A stretch of DNA of 64,000 bases from JAKVBH01 sp049800955 (GTDB taxonomy: Bacteria; Pseudomonadota; Alphaproteobacteria; Rhodobacterales; Rhodobacteraceae): contig NZ_JBNAGA010000003.1 in NCBI RefSeq assembly GCF_049800955.1, positions 310,001-374,000 of the forward strand, written 5' to 3'. Below the pieces are notes generated by a model. The model saw only the letters and a program-made list of their open reading frames with translations, was not told the DNA's origin and searched no databases. Positions 34,094 through 43,835 of the stretch are shown here, piece after piece. Numbering within the stretch: the stretch's first letter is position 1; every line of letters begins with the position of its first letter. A program made the position numbers and the translations under genes.

Positions 34094-35539
34094 ATGCAAA
34101 GACAACGCAATGTAAAAATCGTGGCCACGCTTGGCCCGTCGTCATCGACGTACGAGACAATCCGCGCGCTGCATGAGGCCGGGGCGGATGTGTTCCGCCT
34201 CAATATGAGCCATGGCAGCCATGACGAGATTGCGGAGCGGCACAAGATCATCCGGCAGGTCGAGAAAGACCTCGACAGCCCCATTGCGATTCTGGCCGAC
34301 CTTCAGGGGCCCAAACTGCGGGTGGGCGCATTTGCCGAAGGTCCGCAAGAGCTCGAGGAGGGCGCGCAGTTCCGTCTCGATCTGGATGAGGCGCCGGGCG
34401 ACATCACCCGTGTTCAACTGCCGCACCGCGAGATTTTCGCGGCATTGGAGCCCGGTGCGACGCTTCTTGTGAATGATGGGAAAATCCGGCTCAAGGTCGA
34501 GGACTGCGGGGCTGATTTTGCGGATTGCATCGTGGTCACGGGCGGTACGATTTCTGATCGCAAGGGTGTGAATGTTCCAGACGTTGTTCTGCCCCTTGCG
34601 GCGCTGTCCGAGAAGGATCGCAACGATCTGGAGTTTGTCTGTCAGCTGGGCGTGGATTGGCTGGCCTTGTCTTTCGTCCAACGCGCCAAGGACGTCTACG
34701 ATGCGCGCCAGCTGGCTGACGGTCGCGCGGCGATCCTGTCGAAAATCGAGAAACCTGCGGCGGTCAAGGCTTTTGAGGAAATTCTCGATGCCTCGGATGG
34801 CATCATGGTCGCGCGTGGCGATCTTGGTGTTGAGCTGCCGGTGCAGAATGTCCCGCCAATTCAGAAGCGATTGGTGCGCAAATGCCGTGCGGCGGCCAAA
34901 CCTGTGATCGTGGCGACACAGATGCTCGAGAGCATGATCGAGAGCCCGATGCCCACCCGGGCAGAGGTCTCCGATGTTGCGACGGCCATCTATGAAGGCA
35001 CGGATGCCATTATGCTGAGCGCGGAATCAGCAGCCGGGGATTACCCGATTGAGGCCGTCACGACGATGGACAATGTGGCCCGGGAAGTGGAATCAGATCC
35101 AACCTACCGTGAGATCATCGAAGCCAGCCGGACGGCGCATCGTGCCTCTGTCGCGGACGGGATTGTCGCGGCGGCGCGTGAGATCGCGGAAACCACTGAT
35201 ATTGTTGCGATTTGTTGCTTCACTCAGAGCGGGACAACCGCCAGCCTCGTGGCGCGTGAGCGTCCTCGGGTGCCGATTGTGGCCATGACGAGCCAGCGCG
35301 GGACGGCCCGTCGTCTGGCGCTCTTGTGGGGCACAAATACCTTCATGACACCCGAGCTTGAGCGCTTTAAGCAAGCCGTGGTCAACGCGGCACGTGCGGC
35401 GCGCTCGATCGGTCTTGCGCGGGAGCAGGATCAGATCGTCGTCACGGCGGGTGTGCCCTTTAATGTGCCGGGTTCGACCAACATCCTGCGTGTGGCGCCC
35501 TGTGATGAACGTTTGATTTACAATACTGACCCAGAGTAA
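34094..35539 (+). CDS. pyk: Pyruvate kinase
   Basis: A 481-residue protein with the whole family layout: NVKIVATLGPSS start, FRLNMSHGS, the catalytic ILSKIEKPAA lysine region, MVARGDLGVELP, TQMLESM, and a C-terminal regulatory domain from about 350. It makes pyruvate and ATP from phosphoenolpyruvate. ATG 34094 follows AAGAGGGACTT; the upstream in-frame start at 34049 has no homology. Confidence 0.96.
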   Translation: MQRQRNVKIVATLGPSSSTYETIRALHEAGADVFRLNMSHGSHDEIAERHKIIRQVEKDLDSPIAILADLQGPKLRVGAFAEGPQELEEGAQFRLDLDEAPGDITRVQLPHREIFAALEPGATLLVNDGKIRLKVEDCGADFADCIVVTGGTISDRKGVNVPDVVLPLAALSEKDRNDLEFVCQLGVDWLALSFVQRAKDVYDARQLADGRAAILSKIEKPAAVKAFEEILDASDGIMVARGDLGVELPVQNVPPIQKRLVRKCRAAAKPVIVATQMLESMIESPMPTRAEVSDVATAIYEGTDAIMLSAESAAGDYPIEAVTTMDNVAREVESDPTYREIIEASRTAHRASVADGIVAAAREIAETTDIVAICCFTQSGTTASLVARERPRVPIVAMTSQRGTARRLALLWGTNTFMTPELERFKQAVVNAARAARSIGLAREQDQIVVTAGVPFNVPGSTNILRVAPCDERLIYNTDPE

Positions 35540-35572
35540 GCTGCACCCCACATATTGTGAGGGTTTTTGGGT

Positions 35573-35797
35573 ATGGATACAGATTTAGCGCTGATTATCG
35601 GGATTTGCGTCTGCGCATTGGCCGTGCCGGGTGTCATTTCCGCCATCACCGAGAGTCGCGCGCCGCGCGCCGCAGCGATCGCCTTTCTGGTGGGCGGCGG
35701 GTTGGTGCTCTTCGCCGTGACGCAGCACCCGGGAGGCTACAGCCTGTCCGAGTTGCCAGATGTGTTTTTCGAAGTCGTCGCGCGCTATATCCGATAG
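35573..35797 (+). CDS. Small two-TM membrane protein
   Basis: A 74-residue protein with two hydrophobic helices (LALIIGICVCALAVPGVIS and AIAFLVGGGLVLFAVTQ) around a short basic loop, and an acidic C-terminal amphipathic stretch. It lies between pyk and rpmI. I recognise it only as a conserved-looking small membrane protein; function unknown. A TTG six bases earlier is an alternative start. Confidence 0.7.
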   Translation: MDTDLALIIGICVCALAVPGVISAITESRAPRAAAIAFLVGGGLVLFAVTQHPGGYSLSELPDVFFEVVARYIR

Positions 35798-35933
35798 TCG
35801 GTTCAACCGGAGCGCGGGCGCGCTTTTGCCCTTGGCAAGAGCCCCGCTTCGGTCTAGAGAGCAGCCTCTATCTCGCGCGTGGGCCGAAGTGGCATGCCTG
35901 CGCGCGTTTCACGTCTGACGATAGGAGACCGAA

Positions 35934-36134
35934 ATGCCCAAGATGAAGACAAAGTCGAGCTGCAAAAAGCGGTTCAAAGTGTCGGCGACCGGTAAGGTTC
36001 GCGGCGGCCAGGCGGGCAAACGCCACGGCATGATCAAACGCACCAACAAATTTCTCCGCAACGCCCGTGGCACAACCACGTTGAGCGAACCGGATGCAAA
36101 GATCATCAAGGGCATGATGCCCTACGCGCGCTGA
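35934..36134 (+). CDS. rpmI: 50S ribosomal protein L35
   Basis: A 66-residue basic protein MPKMKTKSSCKKRFKVSATG, standard L35. First gene of the rpmI-rplT pair; no infC precedes it here. A GGAGACC site lies before the ATG. Confidence 0.97.
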   Translation: MPKMKTKSSCKKRFKVSATGKVRGGQAGKRHGMIKRTNKFLRNARGTTTLSEPDAKIIKGMMPYAR

Positions 36135-36146
36135 GGAGACTGAGAT

Positions 36147-36512
36147 ATGAGCCGAGTAAAAGGTGGAACCGTCACCCACGCCCGTCACAAGAAGGTTATC
36201 AAGGCAGCCAAAGGTTATTATGGCCGCCGCAAGAACACTTTCAAGGTCGCCAAGCAGGCAGTCGATAAAGCCAATCAATACGCGACACGTGACCGCAAGG
36301 CGCGCAAGCGTACATTCCGTGCATTGTGGATCCAGCGGATCAACGCGGCTGTGCGTGCCCATGACGAAGCGCTGACATACAGCCGCTTCATCAACGGCCT
36401 GACGCTGGCGGGGATCGAAGTGGATCGCAAAGTCCTCGCGGATCTCGCGGTGCATGAGCCCGAAGCGTTTGGTGCGATTGTGGAACAAGCCAAAGGGGCC
36501 CTCGCGGCGTAA
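36147..36512 (+). CDS. rplT: 50S ribosomal protein L20
   Basis: A 121-residue basic protein, MSRVKGGTVTHARHKKVIKAAKGYYGRRK, standard L20, needed for early 50S assembly. It follows rpmI after 12 bases and is closed by a strong terminator. In many alphaproteobacteria pheS-pheT comes next; here it is displaced by about 3 kb. Confidence 0.97.
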   Translation: MSRVKGGTVTHARHKKVIKAAKGYYGRRKNTFKVAKQAVDKANQYATRDRKARKRTFRALWIQRINAAVRAHDEALTYSRFINGLTLAGIEVDRKVLADLAVHEPEAFGAIVEQAKGALAA

Positions 36513-36865
36513 ACGCGACGGAACCTGACAGTTAAGAAGCCGCGGAGACGTCTCCGCGGCTTTTTTGTTTTTTGCGCGCTGACCGGGATCAAATGCTGTT
36601 TTGCCCGAAAACAATGCACCCCGCGTCGGGTGATGCTGGATTTATCCCCAAATATTTTACGCCTGATCTCGCAATAAAGTGACGTAGCGGCACGAATCGG
36701 CTTACTACTAGCACTAGTGGTCTTGGTGACGTGTGTGACAGCATTTAGGTACTTGCACTATTTCTGGTGGAGAACCGGGAAGGTCTTCCTGTAGTCTCGC
36801 ATTGCGACGAACAGGACCCAATCGCGGGGTCTTTCCCCGCCGGAAAGTCAATTGGGGGAACGATT
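36513..36865. other. Intergenic region between rplT and the OmpA-like gene
   Basis: About 350 bases. It holds the rpmI-rplT terminator near its start and then an AT-richer stretch with the palindrome CACTAGTG (within GCACTAGTGG near 36711-36720), probably the promoter of the OmpA-like gene. No gene is supportable in it. Confidence 0.55.
36539..36568 (+). terminator. Rho-independent terminator of rpmI-rplT
   Basis: A perfect 22-base palindrome (GCCGCGGAGAC and its complement) followed immediately by TTTTTTG, 26 bases after the rplT stop. Confidence 0.9.
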
Positions 36866-37783
36866 GTGCAGAAAAGCAGTTTTGACAAACGAATGATACA
36901 GGCCGCAGAGCAGGATGCGTTGGTCAATGGCGGACCAAGGGGCTCAGCAGGGATCATGTGGGGCGTTGCAGGGGTCGTCGCCGGCATGGGAATGGTTGGC
37001 GCGATGTTCGCTCTGGGCGCTTTTGGCGGTGCAGACACGGCTGGCGGGCCGCCCAAAGCGGCCGTTGTCCAGGCAAGTGCACCCGCTGTGACCAATGCGC
37101 AGGCAACGTCGGTGGCGACTGAGCGCCTCGGCTCCAGTATGCGCGAAGGCACGCGGCTGACAGCGAAAAACGAAGAACGGCCCAACGCAGCAGCCCGTTT
37201 GGCGGCCTTGACCGCCCAGGGGAACTCCGCCGCGGCCGACGATCTGGCTGCGCTTCAGGCTGAGGCGGAAGCGGCAAAAGCGGCGGCCCGTCGCGTTGAG
37301 TCGCTTTTGAGTTCCACACAATCCGAGATTATGGCGCTCCGAGCCTTGGTCCAAAGGGAACAGCTGTCGCCAAATCCGGTAGCGGCCACCGCGCCGGAGG
37401 GGCAGGCACTTGTCGAAGTCCGCGAATGCGTTGAAGAATTGCGCGGCATGGCGCCGTCTCTCGTCGTCTTTTTTGGATCGGGCTCAGCGGCCCTGTCGGA
37501 TCGGGGCGAATTGAACGTGCGTCTGTTTGGTGCCGCGCTTCAGGAATGTCCCGGCGTCAAAGTGCATGTCACGGGCCACTCGGACGCACAGGGGGATGAC
37601 CTCGTCAATCTCAACCTGAGCTGGCAACGCGCGGACAACGTTGTCGCGGCGTTGAGCGGCCTGGGCGTGGATACCACCTATGTGGATGCCGTGGGTTTCG
37701 GAGCGCGCGTACCATATGCGCAAGGCGATGCGGATGAGGAGCGTGACCGGCGCGTGGAATTTCACGTCCTGAGTGATGGCTAG
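36866..37783 (+). CDS. OmpA-C-like peptidoglycan-binding protein
   Basis: A 305-residue protein with one TM helix at about 30-57 (GIMWGVAGVVAGMGMVGAMFALGAFGG), an Ala-rich coiled-coil-like stretch (about 110-165) and a C-terminal OmpA/MotB-like domain: VTGHSDAQGDDLVNLNLSWQRA and GFGARVPYAQGDADEERDRRVEF contain the peptidoglycan-binding residues. Probably an inner-membrane-anchored envelope protein. GTG 36866 follows GGGGGAACG; a GTG at 36767 is the alternative. Confidence 0.85.
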   Translation: MQKSSFDKRMIQAAEQDALVNGGPRGSAGIMWGVAGVVAGMGMVGAMFALGAFGGADTAGGPPKAAVVQASAPAVTNAQATSVATERLGSSMREGTRLTAKNEERPNAAARLAALTAQGNSAAADDLAALQAEAEAAKAAARRVESLLSSTQSEIMALRALVQREQLSPNPVAATAPEGQALVEVRECVEELRGMAPSLVVFFGSGSAALSDRGELNVRLFGAALQECPGVKVHVTGHSDAQGDDLVNLNLSWQRADNVVAALSGLGVDTTYVDAVGFGARVPYAQGDADEERDRRVEFHVLSDG

Positions 37784-37860
37784 GCGTACGACCCCGTACC
37801 AGATCCATCAGATGTGCAGGCCGCGGGTGCTGGATGCAGCCACGGCCTGCGCTTTTTTGA

Positions 37861-39363
37861 TCAGGTGAAATCTGCCGAGAACATCATCTTCTCAAAACGG
37901 GCCTGCGCCAGATCCTCAGGCGCCATCCAAAGTTGCAGCACCCCGTCACCGCCGAAATCGAGGGGCAACCCGGCATGGTCGCCGCCGATCTGGAGCAGCA
38001 TCACGTTTTCGGCGTTCGCCTCTACCGCGCCTTGAATATCGAGACCGCGGCCGAACATCTGCAAGGGCATGGCGCCGGTGCTGAAATTGCTCGTGGAGGC
38101 GGCCATGTTTTCCGCCTTACGCTCTTGATCCCACAAGACGTTTTGCCAACGCTCATCCACATCCATCGCGCTCAGCGCGACTTCGCGGCGGGCCATGGCG
38201 CGCTCTATGGCGTCGTCCAGTGCCGCACGGGCGCAATTCATGGTATTGCCCGCATGACGATCATGGCCCCGCACGATCCGGTCCAGTAGGTCATTGCGCG
38301 GCCCGACGTTGTAGCCGTCGTCATCGGTCAGATTGTTGTTGTCCTCAACCTCTTGCAGCATGTCAGCAAAAGCCCGGAACATGGCTTCGGGCACATCCCC
38401 GTCTTTGCCCCGTGACAAGGCCACCCATGTCTGCGCCATTTTGTCGAAAGGCAGATCACGAGCAGGCGGGGCATCGGCGTCCCATCTGGGCGGCACTTTA
38501 CCTTCACGCTGACCGATAGCCTCAACCTTCGCGCGGTCCTTCTGGGCGAAACGCTTGAAATACCACATGATCCAGCGCTGCAGTCCAGCCGCTTCCATTC
38601 TTTTGAGATGGTCGATCCGCATCTGATGCAGTTCCAGCAGAAACGCCTTGGAAAAGTCGAAGATGAAAGCCCAATCGCAATGACGATCCTCGAGGCGCCA
38701 TTTGTACTTGATCATGTCAGCGGGGAGGTGCTTGATCCGGTGCGGCGTTGGATTTTGTGGCTGCTCGGACGCGCTCAGAGCTTTTGCGATGCGCGCCTCG
38801 TTATTGACGTTGTCCGCTTTCAGTTGCGATAGGTCCGTGCCGTCAACGGCCGTCATATTGATCCGCAACGGGCTGATCGGGGCTTCGGTCTCGATGGGCT
38901 GGGGGAAGGCCGTTTGCTTTGCCAGGATACGCCCGCAGTCTGACAGCCCCTCCTTGCGGAGATGGTAACTGTCCGCATCATGAAGCGATTGCAGCGTGTC
39001 AGGGGCGGGACGTTCGGGCAAGCCTGCCACGGGCAGGGGGGTATAGAGCATGCGCAGCCCGTCTTTTGGCTCGTAGAGGCCTTCGCCCGCCAGCATGCCA
39101 AAAAGAAACGCGCTCCCGTTCTGGGGCATGTGTGGCAACTCAAGGCGCCGTCCATCAATGTCGACCGCGCGCGGCATGGCGGCAAAGTCGATTTCTGCGA
39201 GAAAGTAGTAGTCTTGCCCATGGCGCCCGACGGGCCAGTCCATGCCCTCTGGAAGCCGAGGCAGGCCCCCGAAGCGGATCGGGCCTTCCAGGGCGCCTTC
39301 GTGGCGTTGATGGGGGTTTAGCACAAGGGCTGCGTTGTTCGGTCTTTGGCTATCATCCAGCAT
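37861..39363 (-). CDS. DUF1963-like protein
   Basis: A 500-residue protein that looks like a DUF1963 member: RFGGLPRLPEGMDWP and YYFLAEIDFAAMP at the N-terminus and LLQIGGDHAGLPLDFGGDGVLQLWM at the C-terminus, with a long helical insert between (about 150-420). DUF1963 proteins are uncharacterised. It lies opposite and directly before pheS, which starts 171 bases away. Longer upstream frame to 39528 is without similarity. Confidence 0.78.
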   Translation of the reverse strand: MLDDSQRPNNAALVLNPHQRHEGALEGPIRFGGLPRLPEGMDWPVGRHGQDYYFLAEIDFAAMPRAVDIDGRRLELPHMPQNGSAFLFGMLAGEGLYEPKDGLRMLYTPLPVAGLPERPAPDTLQSLHDADSYHLRKEGLSDCGRILAKQTAFPQPIETEAPISPLRINMTAVDGTDLSQLKADNVNNEARIAKALSASEQPQNPTPHRIKHLPADMIKYKWRLEDRHCDWAFIFDFSKAFLLELHQMRIDHLKRMEAAGLQRWIMWYFKRFAQKDRAKVEAIGQREGKVPPRWDADAPPARDLPFDKMAQTWVALSRGKDGDVPEAMFRAFADMLQEVEDNNNLTDDDGYNVGPRNDLLDRIVRGHDRHAGNTMNCARAALDDAIERAMARREVALSAMDVDERWQNVLWDQERKAENMAASTSNFSTGAMPLQMFGRGLDIQGAVEANAENVMLLQIGGDHAGLPLDFGGDGVLQLWMAPEDLAQARFEKMMFSADFT

Positions 39364-39533
39364 CGGGTCTCGTTTCCTCTGGTCGTGCTGCGGCAATGGG
39401 ACATGTCTATGCGGCGAGATTGCGACGAGACGGAGGTTATGTTGCGGGAGCCATGGGGCGTGGAGGTGATGCTTGTCATTTCGGGGCGGGCCGGGTAGCA
39501 GTCCTGCAACAAAAGTCATGGGGCCCATTGTCG

Positions 39534-40604
39534 ATGTCTGACCTGCGTGAAAAGTATATTTCTCTGATTGCCGAGGCCGCAGATGAAGCCGCCCTGGAGG
39601 CCTTGCGCGTGCAGGCCGTTGGCAAAAAGGGTGAGGTCAGCCTGCAGATGCGCAGCCTGGGCAAGATGACACCTGAGGAGCGTCAGGTGGCGGGCCCGGC
39701 GTTGAATGCCCTGAAAGACGAGATCAATTCGGCCCTTGCGGCCAAGAAAGCGGCGCTGGCCGATGCGGCGCTGGATGCGCGATTGCAAACGGAATGGCTG
39801 GACGTCACTCTGCCGGCCCGCCCATCGCGGCAAGGGTCTATCCATCCGGTGAGCCAGGTGACGGAAGAGGTCACCGCGATCTTTGCAGAGCTGGGCTTCT
39901 CCGTTGCGGAAGGCCCCCAGATTGACAGCGATTGGTATAATTTTGACGCTTTGAATATCCCGGGCCATCATCCTGCGCGGGCGGAGATGGACACGTTTTA
40001 CATGGCGCGCGATGAGGGCGATAACCGTCCCCCCCATGTGCTGCGCACGCATACCAGCCCCGTGCAGATCCGCACGATGGAAAAACAGGGCGCGCCGATT
40101 CGCATCATCGCCCCGGGCCGGGTCTACCGCGCGGATTATGACCAGACCCACACACCGATGTTCCATCAGGTCGAAGGCCTCGCGATCGACAAAGACATCT
40201 CGATGGCGAACCTGAAATGGACGCTGGAGGAATTCCTGCGCGCGTTCTTCGAGGTGGATGCCGTAGAGCTGCGCTTCCGCGCCTCGCATTTCCCCTTCAC
40301 CGAGCCTTCCGCGGAAGTCGACATCCGCTGTTCCTGGGAAGGGGGCACGCTCAAAGTGGGCGAGGGGGATGATTGGCTGGAGATTTTGGGCTCCGGCATG
40401 GTGCATCCAAAGGTGTTGCAGGCCGGTGGCATTGACCCCGATCTGTGGCAGGGCTTTGCCTTTGGCATCGGGATCGACCGGATTGCCATGTTGAAATACG
40501 GCATCCCCGATCTGCGCGCCTTCTTTGACAGTGATCTACGCTGGCTGCGCCACTACGGGTTCAATGCGCTCAGCCAGCCCAATCTGCATGGTGGTTTGAG
40601 CTAA
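39534..40604 (+). CDS. pheS: Phenylalanyl-tRNA synthetase alpha subunit
   Basis: A 356-residue protein of normal PheS size: N-terminal coiled coil, then class II motifs GPQIDSDWYNFDALNIPGHHPAR (motif 1 region), FRASHFPFTEPSAEVDI (motif 2) and GFAFGIGIDRIAML (motif 3). ATG 39534 matches the family start; the frame is open upstream to 38919 as a shadow. pheT does not follow within this window, so the pair is split or separated here. Confidence 0.96.
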   Translation: MSDLREKYISLIAEAADEAALEALRVQAVGKKGEVSLQMRSLGKMTPEERQVAGPALNALKDEINSALAAKKAALADAALDARLQTEWLDVTLPARPSRQGSIHPVSQVTEEVTAIFAELGFSVAEGPQIDSDWYNFDALNIPGHHPARAEMDTFYMARDEGDNRPPHVLRTHTSPVQIRTMEKQGAPIRIIAPGRVYRADYDQTHTPMFHQVEGLAIDKDISMANLKWTLEEFLRAFFEVDAVELRFRASHFPFTEPSAEVDIRCSWEGGTLKVGEGDDWLEILGSGMVHPKVLQAGGIDPDLWQGFAFGIGIDRIAMLKYGIPDLRAFFDSDLRWLRHYGFNALSQPNLHGGLS

Positions 40605-40689
40605 CGACACAAGCGGTGCTGCGGCCTTGATCGCAAGGTGGCGCGGCTTGCCGGCTTTAGGTCTCCTGTGATCCGATAGTTGGGGCAGG

Positions 40690-41658
40690 TCACCTCATCT
40701 GCGACAGCGCTGTGAGGAGATGGGCCTGAAAGGCCTCGGGCGCTTCGATTTGCGGAATGTGACCGACGTTCTCCAGCCAGTAGAGGTCTGCTTTGGTGAT
40801 CTCGGCCAGCGTCTCTGCCTGCTCGGGAGGGGTGAGTCTGTCTTCGCGGCCCCAGATTAGGGCGAGGGGTTGGCCGTAATCAGCCCAGGCGCTGCTTTGC
40901 GTACTGATGGTCTTGCGTGTGTCGGGGGCGATGAGCGAAGGGAGCCAATCGGCAAAGGCTTCCGTGGTTCCCTCGCGCCGCATGGGCCGTTGCAGGATCT
41001 CGATGCGGGCATCCGTGGCCGCCTCCGTTTGATGCAGCATGGGGCGGAGCAGGGCGCGTGTCAGGAGCGGGTTCAGGGCGCTGGCCGTGCCGATCCAGCG
41101 CCGCGCACTCTCAGATTTCAGAGGCAGGGGCAGGGACTTGGCTGTTTTGGCTTCGGTCAATCCAACCGCGCCCGCCACGAGAACGAGACCGGCGAAGCGG
41201 TCCGGATTTCGCAAGGCAGCCTCGGACCCTGGTGCCGCGCCAAATGAATGCGCCACGAGGATCGGCGTCACGTCCAATGCTTCAACGATCGCAAGGATGC
41301 GCTCAGCCTGTCGGATGCGGCTATAGTCGCCGTCGCGCGCGCGGTCTGAGAAGCCAAACGGCGTGAGATCAAAGGCAATCGCGCGGTAGCCCTCTGCGGC
41401 CATGGCATCGACCGTTTCCATCCAGAGGCCGGACCACGCGCCTGTGCCATGAGCGAAGAGCAGCGGAATACCATCGGCCGGGCCGCGTTCTTGTACGAAA
41501 ACAGCGCCCTCACGGGTGCTCAGGAAGCGGCCTGTTTCGGGGGCGGAGACGGTGTGTGTTTCCGTTTCGCGCACATGGGCCGCGCCACGGAAGACCGCGA
41601 GGACGCCAAAGAGCAGCACACAGACGACGAGCAAGAGGCGGAGTATTTTTCCAATCAT
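40690..41658 (-). CDS. Membrane-anchored alpha/beta hydrolase
   Basis: A 322-residue protein with an N-terminal TM helix (about 4-23) and an alpha/beta-hydrolase fold: oxyanion-loop HGTGAWSG at 70-77, nucleophile S138 in AHSFG, acid Asp in WGREDRLTPPEQ, and His in GHIPQIEAP. The catalytic triad is complete. Substrate unknown. It lies downstream of the purine-transport operon, separated by a terminator. Confidence 0.87.
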   Translation of the reverse strand: MIGKILRLLLVVCVLLFGVLAVFRGAAHVRETETHTVSAPETGRFLSTREGAVFVQERGPADGIPLLFAHGTGAWSGLWMETVDAMAAEGYRAIAFDLTPFGFSDRARDGDYSRIRQAERILAIVEALDVTPILVAHSFGAAPGSEAALRNPDRFAGLVLVAGAVGLTEAKTAKSLPLPLKSESARRWIGTASALNPLLTRALLRPMLHQTEAATDARIEILQRPMRREGTTEAFADWLPSLIAPDTRKTISTQSSAWADYGQPLALIWGREDRLTPPEQAETLAEITKADLYWLENVGHIPQIEAPEAFQAHLLTALSQMR

Positions 41659-41686
41659 GTCCGTACCCTAACCCACCGCCATCAAA

Positions 41687-41715
41687 TGAAAAGGCCCGCC
41701 AAATGGGCGGGCCTT
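41687..41715 (-). terminator. Terminator of the xdh-BMP transport operon
   Basis: Ten-base arms AAGGCCCGCC and GGCGGGCCTT with a five-base loop, read out on the minus strand into CCTTTTCATT, just after the stop of the BMP-binding-protein gene. T-run is short (four), so termination strength is uncertain. Confidence 0.75.
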
Positions 41716-41738
41716 ATGGTGTTTGCCTCGAAGCGGGA

Positions 41739-42836
41739 TCAGTTGGGGATATCGCCGCTGATGCCTTCGATGTAGAAGTTCATGCCCAGAAGGGGGCCAT
41801 CTGCGATCACTTCGCCCTCGGCGAGGAATTGTGTGCCGTCCTGCTTGTTCATCGGGCCGGTGAAGGGATGGTATTCGCCTGCCGTGATCGCATCAATCAT
41901 GGCTTGTGCTTCGGCGCGCACATCAGCGGGGATTGCGTCAGTCATCTCGCCGATCACAACTTCGCCCTCGGGCATGCCCGCCCAGCTGTCCACCTGCTCA
42001 TAGGTGCCGTCCATCAACTGGCCCACGCGCTTGACGTAGTAGGGCGACCAATCGTCGATGATGGAAGCCACGCGCGGCCCCGGCGTGCCGTCATCATTGG
42101 TGGCGAAGGCCGCCATGTCGGAGGCTTGGCCGAAGCCCCAGGCTTTGCCGCCTTCCTTGGCGATCTCGGCCAGCGGTGCGGTGGAATCGGTATGCGCCGT
42201 GATCACGTCAACGCCCTGATCGAGCATCGCGCGGGCCGCGTCCGCTTCCTTGGCAGGGTCAAACCATGTGTAGGCCCAGGAGACGACCAGCTCGACATCC
42301 GGGTTGGCCTTCTTGGCGTGGTGGAAATAGGAGTTGATGCCCATGATCACTTCGGGGATCGGGAAGGACGCGATGTAGCCGATCTTGTTGGTCTGGGTCA
42401 TCTTGCCCGCGATATGGCCCACAACCGCGCGGCCCTCGTAGAAGCGACCGTTATAGGACGAGACATTGGGATGCTCGCGCTTGTAGCCCGTGGCATGTTC
42501 GAACTTCACATTCGGGAATTTCGCAGCGACGGCATTGGTCGCGTCCATGTACCCGAAAGAGGTCGTGAAGATGATGTCACAGCCAGAGAGCGCCATCTGC
42601 GTGATCACGCGTTCTGCATCGGCCCCCTCAGGCACGCTTTCCTGCCACGCGAGCTCGACCTTGTCGCCATAAGCTTCCTTGACAGCCAGTGCGCCTTGGT
42701 GGTGCTGGAAGGTCCAGCCGCCGTCGCCAATCGGACCGACATAGACAAAGCAGGCCTTTGTGGTTTCTGCCATGGCAGGCGCGGCGAAGCCCATGGCAGC
42801 GGCGGCCGCTGTTGCGAGCAGAGTTCTACGGATCAT
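41739..42836 (-). CDS. BMP-family ABC transporter binding protein (purine nucleoside/base)
   Basis: A 365-residue protein with a signal peptide (cleavage likely after AMA at about 23) and the BMP/PnrA-type fold: FVYVGPIGDGGWTFQHHQGALA, IIFTTSFGYMDA, and YNGRFYEGRAVVGHIAGKM. No lipobox. BMP proteins bind purine nucleosides or related compounds; in this operon, with xanthine dehydrogenase, a purine base or nucleoside is likely. It starts 67 bases after the last permease. ATG follows GGGGAGAAACC. Confidence 0.9.
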   Translation of the reverse strand: MIRRTLLATAAAAAMGFAAPAMAETTKACFVYVGPIGDGGWTFQHHQGALAVKEAYGDKVELAWQESVPEGADAERVITQMALSGCDIIFTTSFGYMDATNAVAAKFPNVKFEHATGYKREHPNVSSYNGRFYEGRAVVGHIAGKMTQTNKIGYIASFPIPEVIMGINSYFHHAKKANPDVELVVSWAYTWFDPAKEADAARAMLDQGVDVITAHTDSTAPLAEIAKEGGKAWGFGQASDMAAFATNDDGTPGPRVASIIDDWSPYYVKRVGQLMDGTYEQVDSWAGMPEGEVVIGEMTDAIPADVRAEAQAMIDAITAGEYHPFTGPMNKQDGTQFLAEGEVIADGPLLGMNFYIEGISGDIPN

Positions 42837-42902
42837 TGGTTTCTCCCCAGTTGAACGGGCCGAGTGGCGGCCCTGATTAAGCAGTATCTCTTGTGTCAGC
42901 CT

Positions 42903-43835
42903 TCAGCGTGACGCCTGAAATGTCTGTCCGAGGCTGGCCGGAGCGGCATGGCTCCCCTGTCTGCGGTTGGACGAGATCAAGACAAGTACGAGGATCGTTA
43001 TCAGATAGGGCGACATAGACAAGTATTGCACGCCTACGGTTGCTCCTGCCGCCTGCAGATTCAACTGTAAGACGGTAAGCCCGCCGAACAAATAAGCACC
43101 GACCAAAACCCGTCCCGCGCGCCAGCTGGCAAAGACCACGATGGCCAGCGCGATCCAGCCTGCGCCTGCGGTCATGCCCTCGGTCCATTGTGGGACGCGC
43201 ACAAGGCTGAGATACGCGCCGCCCAGGCCCGCGCAAGCACCGCCAAACATGATCGCCATGAACCTGATCCGCACGACCTTGTAGCCCAGGGCATGGGCGG
43301 CGTCGTGGTTTTCACCCACGGCGCGCAACACAAGGCCCGCACGCGTGTATTTGAGCACGTACCAGACCGCCAACACCAGCAGGAGCGAGAGATAGACCAT
43401 TGGGTCATGATTGAAGAGAACGGGGCCAAAGAAGGGCAATTCAGAAAGCGCCCCCAGCTCGACCTTGGGCAGGGTCGGGGATTTGATCCCCTCATAGGGC
43501 TTGCCGATCAAAGCCGAGAGCCCCAGCCCCACCAGCGTGAGCCCTAGCCCCGTGGCCACTTGATTGGACAACAGCACCTGCGTGAGAAACCCAAAGGCCA
43601 GCGAGAAGACCGCGCCCGCAAGCGCTGCAGCGGCGAAGCCGAGAGCGGGGCTGTCGGTGTTCACGCCGATGACGAACCCAATGACCGCGCCAAAGATCAT
43701 CATGCCCTCTACGCCGAGGTTCAATACGCCCGAGCGCTCGACCACCATTTCGCCAATGGCGGCAAGCAGGATGGGGGTCGAGGAGACCATCAGGGCTGCG
43801 ATGAGCAGGGCGGGGTTGATGCTTGAGAGATCCAT
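42903..43835 (-). CDS. BMP-type ABC transporter permease 2
   Basis: A 310-residue permease of the branched-chain/BMP transporter class with eight or more helices: GVLNLGVEGMMIFGAVIGF is the family signature. Its ATG shares one base with the stop of the previous permease (TAATG), so translation is coupled. Together with its partner it should form the channel for the purine binding protein. Confidence 0.9.
   Translation of the reverse strand: MDLSSINPALLIAALMVSSTPILLAAIGEMVVERSGVLNLGVEGMMIFGAVIGFVIGVNTDSPALGFAAAALAGAVFSLAFGFLTQVLLSNQVATGLGLTLVGLGLSALIGKPYEGIKSPTLPKVELGALSELPFFGPVLFNHDPMVYLSLLLVLAVWYVLKYTRAGLVLRAVGENHDAAHALGYKVVRIRFMAIMFGGACAGLGGAYLSLVRVPQWTEGMTAGAGWIALAIVVFASWRAGRVLVGAYLFGGLTVLQLNLQAAGATVGVQYLSMSPYLITILVLVLISSNRRQGSHAAPASLGQTFQASR

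Noticed and set aside
41556..42854. Open frame of 432 codons on the + strand opposite the BMP binding protein
   Set aside because: Shadow frame; histidine- and arginine-rich with no recognisable features.
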